Source: Gnetum montanum (lineage: Eukaryota > Streptophyta > Gnetopsida > Gnetales > Gnetaceae). Taken from it: DNA of 64,000 bases. Positions 46,216-57,868 of the stretch are shown here, piece after piece. The notes beneath the pieces were generated by a model that saw only the letters and a list, made by a program, of their open reading frames with translations, searched no databases and was not told the DNA's origin. The DNA lies in NCBI GenBank assembly GCA_015680685.1, contig MNCI01008086.1:156846-220845 (forward strand), given 5' to 3'. The translations under genes were made by a program, and so were the position numbers. Positions within the stretch are counted from its first letter, which is position 1, and every line of letters starts with the position of its first letter.

Positions 46216-48130
46216 CATTATTTTGGATCTCTCCCTTTCAATTCAGTCATGGGGGAGATGGCCACCTATGCTGATCATTCGGGGCCCTCTGTTTCTTTTT
46301 AGATTTTTGTTTTACACATTTTTTTTTACAATTTCTTTAACCTTTTTTGTTTTTTTTACAACATCATTCATAATTTTTCTTTTATTTGTGTGTATGTGTG
46401 TGTCTTATGCATTTTGTTAAGTTTGTCACCTAATAAGTGCTCTTAATGATGGTATGAACTGTTTTCTACTGGTTGCTAATGTTTGGCTTTTACCTTTAAG
46501 ATTATGATGTTGATACTAAGGTATGGTTCTTTTGAGATTGTAGGCAATGAGTTCACTTCATCCATACATCCATAAATTTCTATGGTCTCTCTCAGCTTGG
46601 AAATGTACAGTTCCTTTCTAAATAAGAACTATCAAAGAATCGGTGACTGGGCATTTCTCAAACTAAGGAAGGACTCAAGGATTGAACAGGGTGTGACTTC
46701 AAGGGGACTTGATGCATTTGTTTTGGCCATTCTCTTGGGTGCTTGGATGTTTTCTTTTTGAGTTTTCTTACCATTTCGACATTGCTCCATCATTAGGAAG
46801 CTGAGCTAATAAAAATAACAAAGTCTTTGCATGGTGTGGTTCTCACGTATAAACATAAAAAAAAGTGAGGATTCAAAGCACACCCCTTAGACAAAATAAT
46901 CATTTGGGCTACAAGCACTAGTTATGGAACTAAAATAAACATGTTCCCTCTAACTAAGGCCCTTCTCGCTTCCTATTCTCTCCTCCTTCGCTTGGTCGGG
47001 ATGGTGGTGGCTCTTTGGGGATGCATTCTTGTTACTTCAAGTGGATGGATTGGCCGAATATATTAATGTGAAGTCACTGGATGTGAATTTTTTGAGGCTG
47101 GATTTGGAATGGGATCTACTAAGTCATATTAATCATTAAATACACAAGGGGCTGTACACCACCTTGTTCTTGAGACTCCATTCCATTCTCTTCTTTCCAT
47201 CGTTCTTTCTCCATTGTCCACCTCATGCCAGTTGTATCATTAGTATATATTTTGGTTGACGCATTATTTTCTTTGTGGTAAATTCTTGTGGTTAAGACTT
47301 TAAATCTTGTTCCCAACGACATTCCCAGAGCCTACGGACTCTTCAAATGTGGTTTTTCAGAGCATTAAGGGCATGAGCCTGCTTTGGGGAGGACCCACTG
47401 GCTTTCCTATTTGGTGCACTAGTTAAATTCTTTCCCTTAAAAATTTTTGCAATCAACCTTATTTTGTTCATTTCCATCTTGACATCCATTTCATTGATGG
47501 TACAGTTGTCTCTTTTTCTCCATATTTCTTATTCCTTTTCTTTCTCCATTCTATCACTACCAGAGGTTCACTCTTAGTCATGGGGGTCTTGACCCAATTT
47601 TTTTGATTTTCTCCTAGCCCCTACACCTTTGGTAGTCACAATTATTATATCTCTAGATCTGCATCAGCCATACCACAACCCAGCCAATGGACCTTTTACT
47701 GAAGCAAGGTATCAATTGCATTGTGATTCATTTACCCTTGCTAATATAAAGACTGTGTTATGTGTGTAGATGGCAATCATACAATAACAAATTGGATTTG
47801 GAGGGAACGCTTTGAATGGATTGGTGCTGAGGTAGCTATGCAAGGAACGAGATGGATGACATGCTTATGGATAGATAACGAAAGGCACAATCTTGGAGTT
47901 GGTAGCAGCATACTTCTTCTCTCTTCTCTCTTCTCTCTCAGCTACGAAATAAGGCTTGATGTCAAATGTATAAAGTGTTCACTCTTTTTTTCATGAACAC
48001 CAGTTTTGTCATGTTCTGTAATGATGATCTATTCACATGTCATCCCATTCACCATTAGTTACATTCAAGTCAATATTCCCATACCTTCCCAATATTTTGT
48101 AAGGAACTCAAGGACAAGTTTTTATTTAGT
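46216..48130 (+). other. RE3 3' non-coding region
   Basis: Begins with CATGGGGGAGATGGCCACC, equivalent to 6868-6890 of RE1 read in reverse. It runs parallel to the RE1 and RE2 3' regions (shared TGGATGTTTTCTTTTTGAG, ACCACACC-like and GGACCCACTGGC-like blocks). The hydrophobic frame of RE1 is present but broken near 47520-47730. No intact gene. Confidence 0.7.
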
Positions 48131-48140
48131 CATGGGGGTA
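48131..48140 (+). other. RE3 polypurine tract
   Basis: CATGGGGGTA immediately before the 3' LTR start TGATGGGATG. Confidence 0.6.
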
Positions 48141-48972
48141 TGATGGGATGCAATATCGCATCGGCCGTGATATCTTGTACATGATGTATTGTACGCGATA
48201 TTGTGTTTTCTCCTGTGATATTGCATACGCAATACCACAGCGTGCCACCAAATCTATAAATAAGAGGTGGCTTTCCCTTGTTTCTCCATCTAGATCTAGA
48301 CCTTAGCCAAAATCTTGCAGTTTTTCCATTTCAAAGTTAGAGTAATTTCCATGTGCCCGCAGTAGGAGTCCCAAAGTGAACAGATCTTTATTCGAGCAAA
48401 TATTGTACCTAAGCACAAGTTTGTATACAAAAATAAAGACAAAATTTTGGGTAAACCTTGCAATGCATGGACTAAGCTAATTAGGACTTTAATTATTGTT
48501 AATTGTTTAAATTCTTTATTAGTTAATTAATCTCTCTTAACCCTCAACACTCCTAGTTAAGTGCATTCAGTACGACCACTTTGAGCACGTGCGTTACACT
48601 TGGTAATCCCAGTAACGAATAGCGTTTGGTAATCCCTGAAGGTTGCATTGGTTTATGGTGTGAACGGCAAGTGGGAACGGATACTGATGCTAGGCATTAG
48701 AACTTAGTTAATTAAAGTTAGTTACTTAGTCTCTTCACCCTTTCCCTCATTAGCATAGGCAATAAAACATAAAAGATATAAAAGATCACATACCTGAGAC
48801 TTACTTAACCATACAACTGTGAAAAATACAAGTAAGTCTGGGAAGACAATGAACAATTAACCTTAAGTGTTCCATAAGGCATGTAGGCACTTAGTCTGCG
48901 GAGTTCGACCAGATTGCGCGTGTAACACTCGTATTCGTATGGTTGAGTGTAGGGGTACCTCGCCACTCATCA
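48141..48972 (+). repeat. RE3 3' LTR (subfamily A), 832 bp, complete
   Basis: Starts TGATGGGATGCAATATCGC and ends GCCACTCATCA. It is a reference for subfamily A: U3 palindrome motifs (48150-48240), TATA CTATAAATAAGAGG near 48255, AATAAA near 48432, and a U5 that matches RE1 13196-13650. Confidence 0.93.
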
Positions 48973-48977
48973 CAAAC

Positions 48978-51160
48978 AAAAAACCTCATCTTTGGTCTAT
49001 AATGTAACCTCCAAATAAGGCTCCATTCCCTTATTTTGGTAAAGAACTACCTATAAAGAAATGAGATCCATTGTCTATGGTCTATCGAAGCAAAATGCTA
49101 GGTATCTTCATGGGCTAAATTAGGGAGGTTATGTTTTTTAAGGATGTCAAGAATTTTGGTAAATTAGCCATGTCTATTATCATCATGAAATACTGATGGA
49201 ATTCTCCACTACCCCCTACTAAACTAGTCCTTTACATGTGCCCCTGAATCTCAGTGCAATAATATAATTACTTCAAAAATAACTTCTCCAATCATCTTGT
49301 GATGTGTTTATCCTACTAGAATATCTTTCAATAAAATGTACGCTTCCCCAAGTTTCCAACACCTAAGTTATGGAAAGAAAGTCTATCCTCTCCTAATGGT
49401 TTTCCATATCTCCGAGGGTCTTGTTGGGCAAGTCCATAGATTAGGATAACACATTTGAAGAAAATTGATCCAAGGCTTATCCACCTATGACCAAACCTCC
49501 TAAGCTAGCTTAGCAGCCAAAATACAAGTCTACCTCTCAAAATCTCGAAGCCCACAACCACCTACATGTATTAGAATAGCCACCTTATCTCAAGCAATCA
49601 AATGAAATTGGTGACACTCCTCCCCATTGGACCAAAGAAAATTCCTCACAATTTGATTAACTTGTAACAAAAAGTAGGTTGGAGGATTAAAAACCAATGT
49701 ACTATAAATGGGAATACTTGAGGAGACATATTTAGCTAGAGTTAGCTTACCTGTAGAAGAAAAAACCAAACCTCTCTAGGAGGCTAACTAATTCTACATC
49801 TTTCCAAACACTCCCTTCCAACTATTAGTTGATTTTCATCTACAAAATAGAGGCTAATCCAAATAGGTACTTGGGAGCAAGCTAACAGTACATCCAAAAA
49901 TACACCCAATACAAATTTTTTTTATCAAACACCCCACATAGAAAAGTTCTATCTTGTTCCAATTAACTTCAAGCTCTATTGAGTAACAAAATCTATCTAA
50001 TGCTTGCATTACCTTTCTGGCCTCAGGGATAGATGCTAGAAAAAAACATCATCATGTCTTTACATACTAAAGAGTATGAAGGTTCCAAGGAAATGGGGAT
50101 ATCATATTCAACTTTCTAATCCATCTACAAAGGTTGTTAGTATCAATAACAAAAAGATATGATGATAATGGTTCACCTTGTTGAAGGTCCCACCCTAGGC
50201 AAAATTGCTGGGATATCTATTCATTTAAGGAAACTTGAAATCTAATTATGGAAAGCATAAACCTAGTCATCTCACAAAATCCTCTACAAAAACCCAACTA
50301 CTTTAGGATGATAGTAAGGCATCCCTATCTAGCTTATCATATGCTTTTGATAAGTCAAGGTTGAGAAAGCAAATCTCTTGTTTTTGAATGTAAGTCCATT
50401 GTAAAGCCTTATTTGTTGCAACGACACTATCAATAATATTTCTTCGAGAGATAAATCTTAATCGATTACCTATATGATATTTAGTAGTAAGGGCTTCAGG
50501 TGAATTACCAAAAGCTTGGAAAAAATTTTATAAAAACTATTGCAAGACTAATAGATCTGTAATTCCCTGGGAATTGCACCTCCTCCTTGTTGGGTAGCAA
50601 AGCAATGAAGGTATTATTCTCAACTTTGGGAAAAGTTCCATACTTAAATCCTACTTGAAAAAAACCCTCAAAATCCCTTCCACTGACATCCCAATAGGCT
50701 TTGATGCATTGAAAATTCTAGTTGTCTAGCCTAAGTGTCTTGTGATTTGGTGCCTTAACCACTACTAAATGAATCTCCTCTTTAGAGAGTCTTCCCTGTA
50801 AGAACTCATTATCAATAGGGACAACCATGTAGGGGATCATGCCTTTTAATAATCTAGGATTAACCCTTTCATTCCAATCATATAAGTTATGAGAATAAAC
50901 AATCGCAACTTGGAGATCCTCTTGGGAATATGGGAGAATTTGATCAAGGATCTCTTTCGATTTCTTCTATTTGCAATCATATGGAAGTAAGCAAGATTTT
51001 GATAATCTTCCTTTAGCCACCTCTTCTTAGAGTGTTGTTTCTAATAGACCTCCTCCTCATGAGCCAAAATTTTCACCTATTTCTCTATTATAACTAAATA
51101 TTAAATAATGGACTCCCACTTCAGTAACAAATCTACTTATCCTTGGATTTGGCCCACCTT
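48978..51160 (-). pseudogene. LINE-C ORF2: reverse transcriptase, degraded, 5'-truncated
   Basis: On the minus strand: KQHSKKRWLKEDYQNLAYFH near 50990-51050 (pre-RT linker), a FPGNYRSISL-like segment near 50560-50600, and LDLSKAYDKLDRD near 50330-50370 (first catalytic Asp). A FADD-like region has been lost to decay near 50040-50080. VNWNKTEL-like sequence lies near 49930-49990 and the C-terminal zf-RVT approach near 49500-49620. It continues across RE3 at 41343-42018. Related to, but distinct from, LINE-A/B (different residues around the KAYD box). Stops are frequent. Confidence 0.75.
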
Positions 51161-51180
51161 GTTTGCTATAACTCCTATAG
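51161..51180. repeat. Imperfect target-site duplication of LINE-C, right copy
   Basis: GTTTGCTATAACTCCTATAG; aligns with 41323-41342. Confidence 0.55.
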
Positions 51181-52400
51181 TAGCCAACATGAGAAATGCA
51201 TTTTGATCAAGAGTATAATGGTTTTTGAAAGCATTGTGAAGATAATCAACAAAAAAGGATTTTCCTACATCTTTTGTTCCTTGAAGTATCCTTTGTAAAG
51301 GAGAAATACTCTCATCTTCATTTTGTGATAGTCTTAATTAACCTAATATAGTCTTGAAGCATTTACTTTACTTCAAGTTAAGCTTCTTTGAATCAAAGAT
51401 AACATAGTTATTATTAAAAATCATTATAGATTCTCATGCTTTACAACTAGAAATAAAATTTGTTGCATACTTGGCATACTCTTTTTCAAGATAATCCATC
51501 GACAAAGTATACAACTTGTCAAAATCCTTGCAACCTAACATCTCCATCTTTGTTCTCTAAAAATGAGAAGATGTCAAAAGATGATGATTAAGGATTTTGA
51601 AATCCTACTCATGATTTTACACCTGGGGTAATATCTTAGAATATTGTTATTCTTCTTACTATGCATGGTTAAAATCTTCTTCCAAATCATAGCTCTCATG
51701 TTCATAGTTGTGATGAATAGAAAGCCATTTTGATTCTACCTCTATTTCATTCCTTCAATATCTCTTCTGACATCCTTGAAAGGGTAGTACAACAATAACA
51801 TAGCCCAATAGTAATATATTCATTTATCCTCTCCTTTCCTAGAAGAAATGGAGGACCATGAATATGTTCTAATAACTAGCTTTGATTCTCTAAGTTTCTA
51901 TGTAGCCGTATCCTTATTTCTTAAATTTTAATTGTATTTTTGAACAACTTCCAACAATGGTACATCTTCCATATTTAAAGGTCATTTTTGATATGTATTA
52001 ATAATTGTAGTATAATGTTTTTTTATCATTTAACGAAACGAAGTTCATACAACATATAGTAAACTTTCATCACCCATATATCTTTGTTTGCAACAACATC
52101 CATCATGGTTTTCTTTTTTAAGATAGAGATGGCATCATCTAAGGAATTTCTAGACTTACTAATTTACAACAACATATCATGAAATGATTGAGACTTTTTC
52201 TCTTGCTTGGATGCATACTTTGCAATGTACTCTATGATAACATACTTATCTAATACAAGCTAGAAATTTGTATTTTTTTTCCATGTTTGTAGGACCATTC
52301 TATCTTGCTATGAACATTAAGTTTAGAATCATTTCTTTGGGGCACATAATTTATCTTAGTACTATTAATTAAATTTGTAGAGAGGTTTGATTGTTGACAT
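51161..52400 (-). pseudogene. Helitron-2 helicase, N-terminal half with Walker A, degraded
   Basis: The segment with LYTLSMDYLEKEYAKYATNF (near 51480-51540) and the following Lys-rich part match the linker before plant Helitron helicases. A degraded Walker A GTKDVGKSFFVDYLHNAF (near 51225-51280) follows, then FLMLATIGVIAN, equivalent to the APTGVAA box. The frame is then interrupted by LINE-C and resumes at 41342. The ATP-binding loop has lost its usual Thr-Gly pair before Gly-Lys-Ser. Confidence 0.7.
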
Positions 52401-55400
52401 AGTGGCCATGGCATATTATACCTATATAGTAAAATTCAATAATAAGATAAAATAATAATCATGCATATTAATATGAAAGACATAGTGCAATGCAACTCTA
52501 GTAGCTAAGTAAATAGAAAATATTTAAAAAAGTAATTGATGTTATACTTGCATGCTTCTCTACCATTAAATTCACATAAGTAAGCCCCTGCTTTGCAAAC
52601 ATTATGATGTTGAATAACATTTAAGATTTCACCATAATCATAGTTAAGATTCATAAGTTGAAGTTGATCAACATTCAACTTATAGGGATGTCTTAACATG
52701 TTCAATCTTGTTGCCTACAATCAATGAAAAGATTCAATTTTTTACAACAAATATCATTTGTGAATATATAACATAATTCTTAAATTTACTATATTAAATG
52801 AAAATTCCTATTCAAGAATAAGTTATTAATCTAAAAATTCAAATTGAAGTATAAACATATAAAGTAGTTTAGACTTCCAACATTTGGATACTCATCTACT
52901 CCTAAACATGGAATGTAGTTATTAAATCAAAGAATGTGGTTGCTCTATGCATTACTTCATGATCATTAGGATCTAACTCATCAACCTTGGGAGCTCCTTC
53001 TATTTAGGGAAAACCATGCACATGTGATGATCCTTAATACTTCCATTTATATCCTATCCAATAATCAAAAACCTTGAACTCCTTAATTAAAACAATCTTC
53101 ATACAACCCAAGTGATGAAGATGTATGAATTTTGCAAGTATATGAAGATTTTCAATAATATTATCCAACACCTCACTTTTGATAGGTACTCTAGAAGACC
53201 CCCTTGTATCAAATAATATATCTTTGATCAATACAAATTGCACTTAAAGTAAAGAAAACAATTGATGTGCCTAACTAACGTACCACATTAAATAATTTGG
53301 CTTTGCATTTTCTCCAAAAAGATGGTGTAACTCATTAAATTATCAATAATATTATCTAAAGGTGCATTATTAAATTATTCATGAAGCTTTTAAATGGTAG
53401 CAATAAACAATATTTTTTTAAAGAATACATATGCAGACTACAAAGCTCAATGCCTTCCGATAATGTTATAGATATAATACCTAAACACTATTCATAATGA
53501 AAATTATGAAAGGTATGAAAAGTATAATAAATATAGAACATAGATAAGGATAGGAGTATAAAGTACTTAAAACATTTATAACATTCAAATCTTCCATCCT
53601 TGTAATGAATTAAATGCTTAGCATATTTATGTAACTTAACATCTTTGAACCTTCTTTCAAGAAAATTACATTTTTTCTCAATAAAAAATGTTGGAAATGT
53701 TATAGGAAGCATTATAATAGTGTTGTATTCATTGATAGGAGAGCTTGATATTGAAGGTCATTATGCAATATCAAAGTCTTACATCAATGAATTATGTAGC
53801 CATGTTCTTATCCAATCAATCTCTTTCATTATCATTGCAGGATACAGTGCAACTAAGAAAGTATGCCTAATGATATTTTCTTTATTTGTCTCCACAACTA
53901 GACCATCAAAATGCTCTCATCTTACCCTCTTCATTTGAAAAAGTGACATGAAAAATCTAGTGAAAGATGTTGATCTCAATATCATTTAGGACATGCATAT
54001 TAATTTGGATATCATGATAGTATGAATCTTTTTCTACTTTGAACTTCAAGGCATTGTAGACTCATCTCTTATTGATAATGAAGTTGTATGTTGTACCCAT
54101 CTAATCAATTCTTCTCAAGATGAGAATAGAAATATGTTGACTTCTATGAGGGATCTTCATGGCCACATTTGCTACATCATTAGGAAATTTTATAGTGTGA
54201 TCTTTGTATTTCAGTTGTCCACCAATAGCATGTATAACTTGTATAACTAGATTTATTCTAGCAATTAACATTTCTTTGACCTCTATTAATTCTAATATAA
54301 TTATAGGCTAAAGCCCTAGATCCATATTATTTTCAATGGAGAATCTTTTAATCTCTTTACCATTTTTGCCAAGAATATAAAGGCTTTTTTCTATCTTGCA
54401 CTTATTGCACATGGGTCCTGGATTAGGGTCACTCTTGAGCATCAAACCATTCAAATCTCTACAATACCAATAATATACAAGAAATATAAAATGCTAAAAA
54501 AAATAAACTATCTACCTTCTATTAATTGCATGAAATAATACAAATACAATGAACCACCAAAACTTGAACACACACCCAAATCCCACAAGTTCCAGGGCTA
54601 GGAAACTTGGATCACATTCACCTAATAAAACTCCATGAAATTGCAAAGCATGAGGTCCTACAATCACATAATATTTCCCTTAATGTAAGGAATAATCACC
54701 AGAAGCTCGTTTCTTTCTTTCTCGAGGTTAGCTTCTTGTAGCCAAGATCTCACATTCAATGGTCAAATCACATGTACATTGGCCATCATTGACATGAACA
54801 TAAGACACTAATTAATAGTTTATTCCCATAGTTAAACTCCACATTTTTTCTATTTCTCAACTTGAAACTACCACCTTGGATGCTTGGCTAGTAGTAAAAG
54901 ATGTCTTTTGGGATGGGAAACATCTTTTGAGTTTTTGGGACTTGCAAGAATGATGTCTTCTAGTTGGGAAAGCTATCTTTTGTTCTTGAAAGATGTCTTT
55001 TAAGTAATAAATTCATATTTTTCTAGTGATAAGATCTCTAAAAAATGTAGACATCTTTTGCAAATATTAAGAGCTCTTGGGAAAGACGTCTTCTAAGTGG
55101 AAAGACATCTTCCACATTGCCAAATATTTTTCCTCTACTAGTAGGAATCATCATTGGGATTACAAGGAGGTGCTTCTACACCGAGTTCTCTTCCTAATGG
55201 TTTTAGATTTATGCTTTGATACATCTCATTACATACACTACAAGATTGTAGATTAGCAAACTTTTTGATTGCTAATTTGAACTTTGCAGTTACTTGTGCT
55301 ATTTCTACACTATTCTTATGCAAGTTTGGAAAGGAAGGTACCTCACTAGATTATTCATGTCTTCAATTATATAATTATTCCTCTCAAAGTCTCTATCTTT

Positions 55401-55500
55401 GTCATCATTACCTTTCACAATTTGAAGCACACCTTAATTCAAGATGACATTATTCTTCTACATCTACAATGTTGATTGTTGACATTGAATGATGTGCATG
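52401..55500 (-). pseudogene. Helitron-2 Rep and N-terminal modules, degraded
   Basis: Parallel to Helitron-1. The Cys-pair module is at 55138-55323 (CSVCNEMYQSI) and near 54410-54440 (CNKC). The middle domain lies near 54040-54300. The segment 53488-53712 aligns residue by residue with 1063-1309. The HUH motif GSSHVHGFP is near 53010-53030. The C-terminal CKAGAYLC region is at 52505-52705. Stops break nearly every segment, and about 650 bp of foreign sequence (54480-55135) splits the Cys-pair module. It is more decayed than Helitron-1. Confidence 0.72.
54480..55135. mobile_element. Insert within Helitron-2 with repeated AGATGTCTTT motifs (possible solo LTR)
   Basis: Helitron-2 Rep similarity stops near 54470 and resumes near 55138, while Helitron-1 has no such gap. 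The right half (54890-55115) has about eight copies of AAGATGTCTTT, AGACATCTT or GACGTCTTC. Such arrays occur in the U3 of RE4 LTRs. Ends and a duplication were not defined, so the class is uncertain. Confidence 0.4.
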
Positions 55501-55986
55501 GTCATAGCCATCTCCATGTTGTATATAGCCATTAGCATTAAACATAAATCATAATATTGAATTTTTAAATAACATTGATCTTTAATGCAACAAAATTGAT
55601 TCACACCTCCATTTGTTGTGGTTAATGTCCTGTATTTTGAAACCTAAATAATGATAGAACAATTGTAGATGTTGTTTGGGGCTCAATTTCACAAGGTATT
55701 GAATCATTTAAAAGAGTGCTATGTTCAACCTTTAAAAAAATATAAAATAAATAAGAAAGAGTATCTTAATTTGTAATTTGGTATGCAAATAGATTCTAGC
55801 ATAATAGGTTCATATGATTACCAATCCTCCATAGCTTATATTAGTTGTTGATGTTCTAATCATCATCATTGTGATTCACAAGATTAAGCTCATCTTCTCT
55901 TCTCATAAATCATTGATTAAGGATTTAGATTATCTAGAATGTGTGGACATCCCCTTCCTCATCTACATCCTCTTTCTCATTCATGT
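55501..55986. other. Helitron-2 upstream region
   Basis: Between the Rep coding remnant and the LTR at 55987. Weak resemblance to the start of the Helitron-1 coding region near 2620-2680, otherwise unrecognised. The Helitron 5' end may lie here. Confidence 0.4.
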
Positions 55987-56073
55987 TGATGAGTCATAAT
56001 TAGATAGGTTGCATTGATGGGCATGCATTGACATAGCCTCATCGACGTATCCCTATTGATGTATGGTTAGATG
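55987..56073 (+). repeat. Ty3 LTR (subfamily B variant), left part, split by RE4
   Basis: Starts TGATGAGTCATAATTAG and contains CATCGACGTATCC and GTTGCATTGATGGGCATGCA motifs like the solo LTR at 28508. It continues at 62614 after RE4. No counterpart LTR or internal region is present. Confidence 0.75.
56069..56073. repeat. RE4 target-site duplication, left copy (AGATG)
   Basis: AGATG abuts the LTR start TGTTGAAC; repeated at 62609-62613. Confidence 0.9.
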
Positions 56074-57160
56074 TGTTGAACTTTTGGTATGTCAAAACCT
56101 TAAGGAAAATGAAGAAAATATAATGTTTGTGGTGGATAATGATTTTGAAGGACATAAAAAAGAACTACATAATGCAATCTGAGAACTCAAGGAAATGAGA
56201 TCTATAGTGATATGTTGAAATGAAGACTACATTGGCAAGATGAAAGCATGAAAGAAAATGAAGACTGCAAGTTAATTAAAGATGCTCCAAGAACTACCAA
56301 GAAGGTAGATTGATAGGAGAAAGTCTTAAAATTTAAAGCTCAAAATTTGAATAGATGTCTTTGAAAAATAGTATAGATCTATCTCCAATAGTAGATGTCT
56401 TCCTATAGGTGTCCCACTATAAACGTTCCATCTGCTAGGTAAATGTCTCTCCTGAATTGTAGCCAATCTTAGTTAGAAATCCCAACTTTGAAGTAGATGC
56501 CTACACTAGTTGTTTGGTAGCCATTACACAAATTCCAAGGAGTTTTCAAAAACTCCAAAGCTATAAGATGATGTCAAAATCTTGGGAATTGGCCAAGCAC
56601 TATTCACTCATAAGCTCCTCATTATCTATTCTATGCAATTCTATTCTTGCTCCTCATTATAACATCATTTGCTTTATTGTAATTTGTACTAAACTTCAAG
56701 TACAAGGACTTGTAAATTTAGTTACATTCTTTCCTTGTTCTTTTCTTTCTTTCTTATAGCCATATGGGGTTGATGTGCTTCTTGCGAGAAGGCATCCATA
56801 TTGAGCTTGTTGGGATTCTATGAAATTAAGTGGTCTTGTAGCATCAAAACACTCTAGAGTAGAGCTCAATTTTGTAAAGGTTGTGGGATACTTGAAATCA
56901 CATTCTAAGCTTGTTGAGACCTTGTAGGGTTGAGTGGTTTCATAATGATGAAGCACTCCAGAGCATAGCTTAGAGCTTATACAAGGTGTGATCAAACCAT
57001 AATTTTTGAAGAAACAAAGTATGGAGGTGTGCACAAATTTTACCCTCTAAGTTGGGACATACTCAAGTTAGGGAACAACGTAAAATTTGGTGTGTCCATC
57101 TAGCTAGTGTGATTTTAATTAGGGAACTTATTCAAACCTCTTATAAGTTCTCAATCCACA
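56074..57160 (+). repeat. RE4 5' LTR, 1087 bp
   Basis: Starts TGTTGAACTTTTGG and ends TCAATCCACA. Pairs along its whole length with 61523-62608. It contains repeated AGATGTCT/AGACATCT-like motifs near 56345-56500. Confidence 0.95.
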
Positions 57161-57162
57161 AG

Positions 57163-57176
57163 TGTTATCAGAACTT
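57163..57176 (+). other. RE4 primer-binding site, initiator tRNA-Met type
   Basis: TGTTATCAGAACTTGG two bases after the LTR end, close to TGGTATCAGAGCTTGG used by most plant copia elements. Confidence 0.85.
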
Positions 57177-57185
57177 GGTAATCTC

Positions 57186-57868
57186 ATGTAGATAACTCAA
57201 CATGAACATGGAAGGGGAAACTACCATTAGATCATCAACAGTTGTCAAATTTAACTGGATAAAGAGACTGATATGCTTCATCAATTTCTTCTTAAAGTGT
57301 TATATTCAATTCCTTTGCAACATTAGTAAAGGTAAGTTTCTTATTTCATTTTCTACATTTAGTTGGATATGTAGCAGAAGAGGCCATGTAGCCTCTAGAA
57401 GAGATTATAACTACAGGTTCAATAATATCTATGATAATTTGGATAAGAAAACAAGTCTCAATAATCATAGATGTCATCATAAAGAAAATGAAAAATCCTT
57501 CAAAGATAGGTATGAGTTACTTTGTGATGAAATTATTTCTTTTCAAAGTTTGTGCTTTAATATGAAGAATATCTTACATGACAAAGAGACAAAGATTACA
57601 ATTCTTAATGATGAATGTTATTATCTTAAGAAAGAAAACTCAGACCTAACGATTAATATTGAAAGATTGACCAAGGTCATTGAGTAGACAAATAAGAAAT
57701 TTGTTGGAAAAGCCCAAAGGTCAAGAGCAAAAGAATGTACACACCAAGGTTTCATCAGAAGGTAGTTATTCTAGGTTTGGTAATATATCAATATTTAAGA
57801 CTTTGAAATGCTTTTATTGTAGAAAAGTTGGACATGTTCAAGCTTGTTTCTATCTTTGGATGAAATAG
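57186..57868 (+). pseudogene. RE4 Gag, internally deleted and frameshifted
   Basis: Nucleocapsid precursor. An ATG near 57205 opens MEGETTIRSSTVVKFNW, the usual start of plant copia Gag. Most of the central capsid region then appears missing, because Gag is far shorter than the typical 300 residues or more before the zinc knuckle. The region 57400-57690 encodes a coiled-coil-like Lys/Glu/Asn-rich segment. The zinc-knuckle-like CFYCRKVGHVQAC (near 57810-57850) has one residue fewer than CX2CX4HX4C. Stops occur at 57686 and 57867. Confidence 0.8.

Larger units (their letters stand above)
42019..48972 (+). mobile_element. RE3: Ty3/gypsy LTR element lacking RT, RNase H and integrase
   Basis: Plus-strand element with both LTRs (subfamily A), flanked by CAAGC (42014-42018) and CAAAC (48973-48977), a 5-bp duplication with one change. 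Gag and protease match RE1. The sequence then jumps near 46210-46245 directly to the 3' non-coding region, so about 2.7 kb of RE1-equivalent pol (9640-6890) is absent with no N at the join. The polypurine tract and 3' LTR follow. It could have moved only with enzymes supplied by another copy, or it was deleted after insertion. Confidence 0.88.
41343..51160 (-). mobile_element. LINE-C: 5'-truncated L1-like LINE inserted in Helitron-2, split by RE3
   Basis: Starts inside ORF2 near 51160 (minus strand) and ends with a poly(A) tail, seen as TTTCTTTTTTTTTTT at 41343-41356. Without RE3 it is about 2.9 kb, a typical 5'-truncated insertion. An imperfect ~20-bp duplication lies at the two ends. RE3 sits in its 3' half with CAAGC/CAAAC flanks. 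Confidence 0.8.
40252..55986 (-). mobile_element. Helitron-2, one element split by LINE-C and RE3
   Basis: Minus-strand order is Rep N-terminal modules (52400-55500), helicase N-part with Walker A (51161-52400), an interruption (41343-51160), and helicase C-part (40252-41342). The two helicase parts join in the expected place, between the ATIGVIAN segment after Walker A and the NINLVIIHSTLKL segment. An 18-20 bp imperfect direct repeat (41323-41342 and 51161-51180) at the two junctions is the LINE target duplication, so these are halves of one Helitron. Termini (5' TC, 3' hairpin plus CTRR) were not located. Confidence 0.78.
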
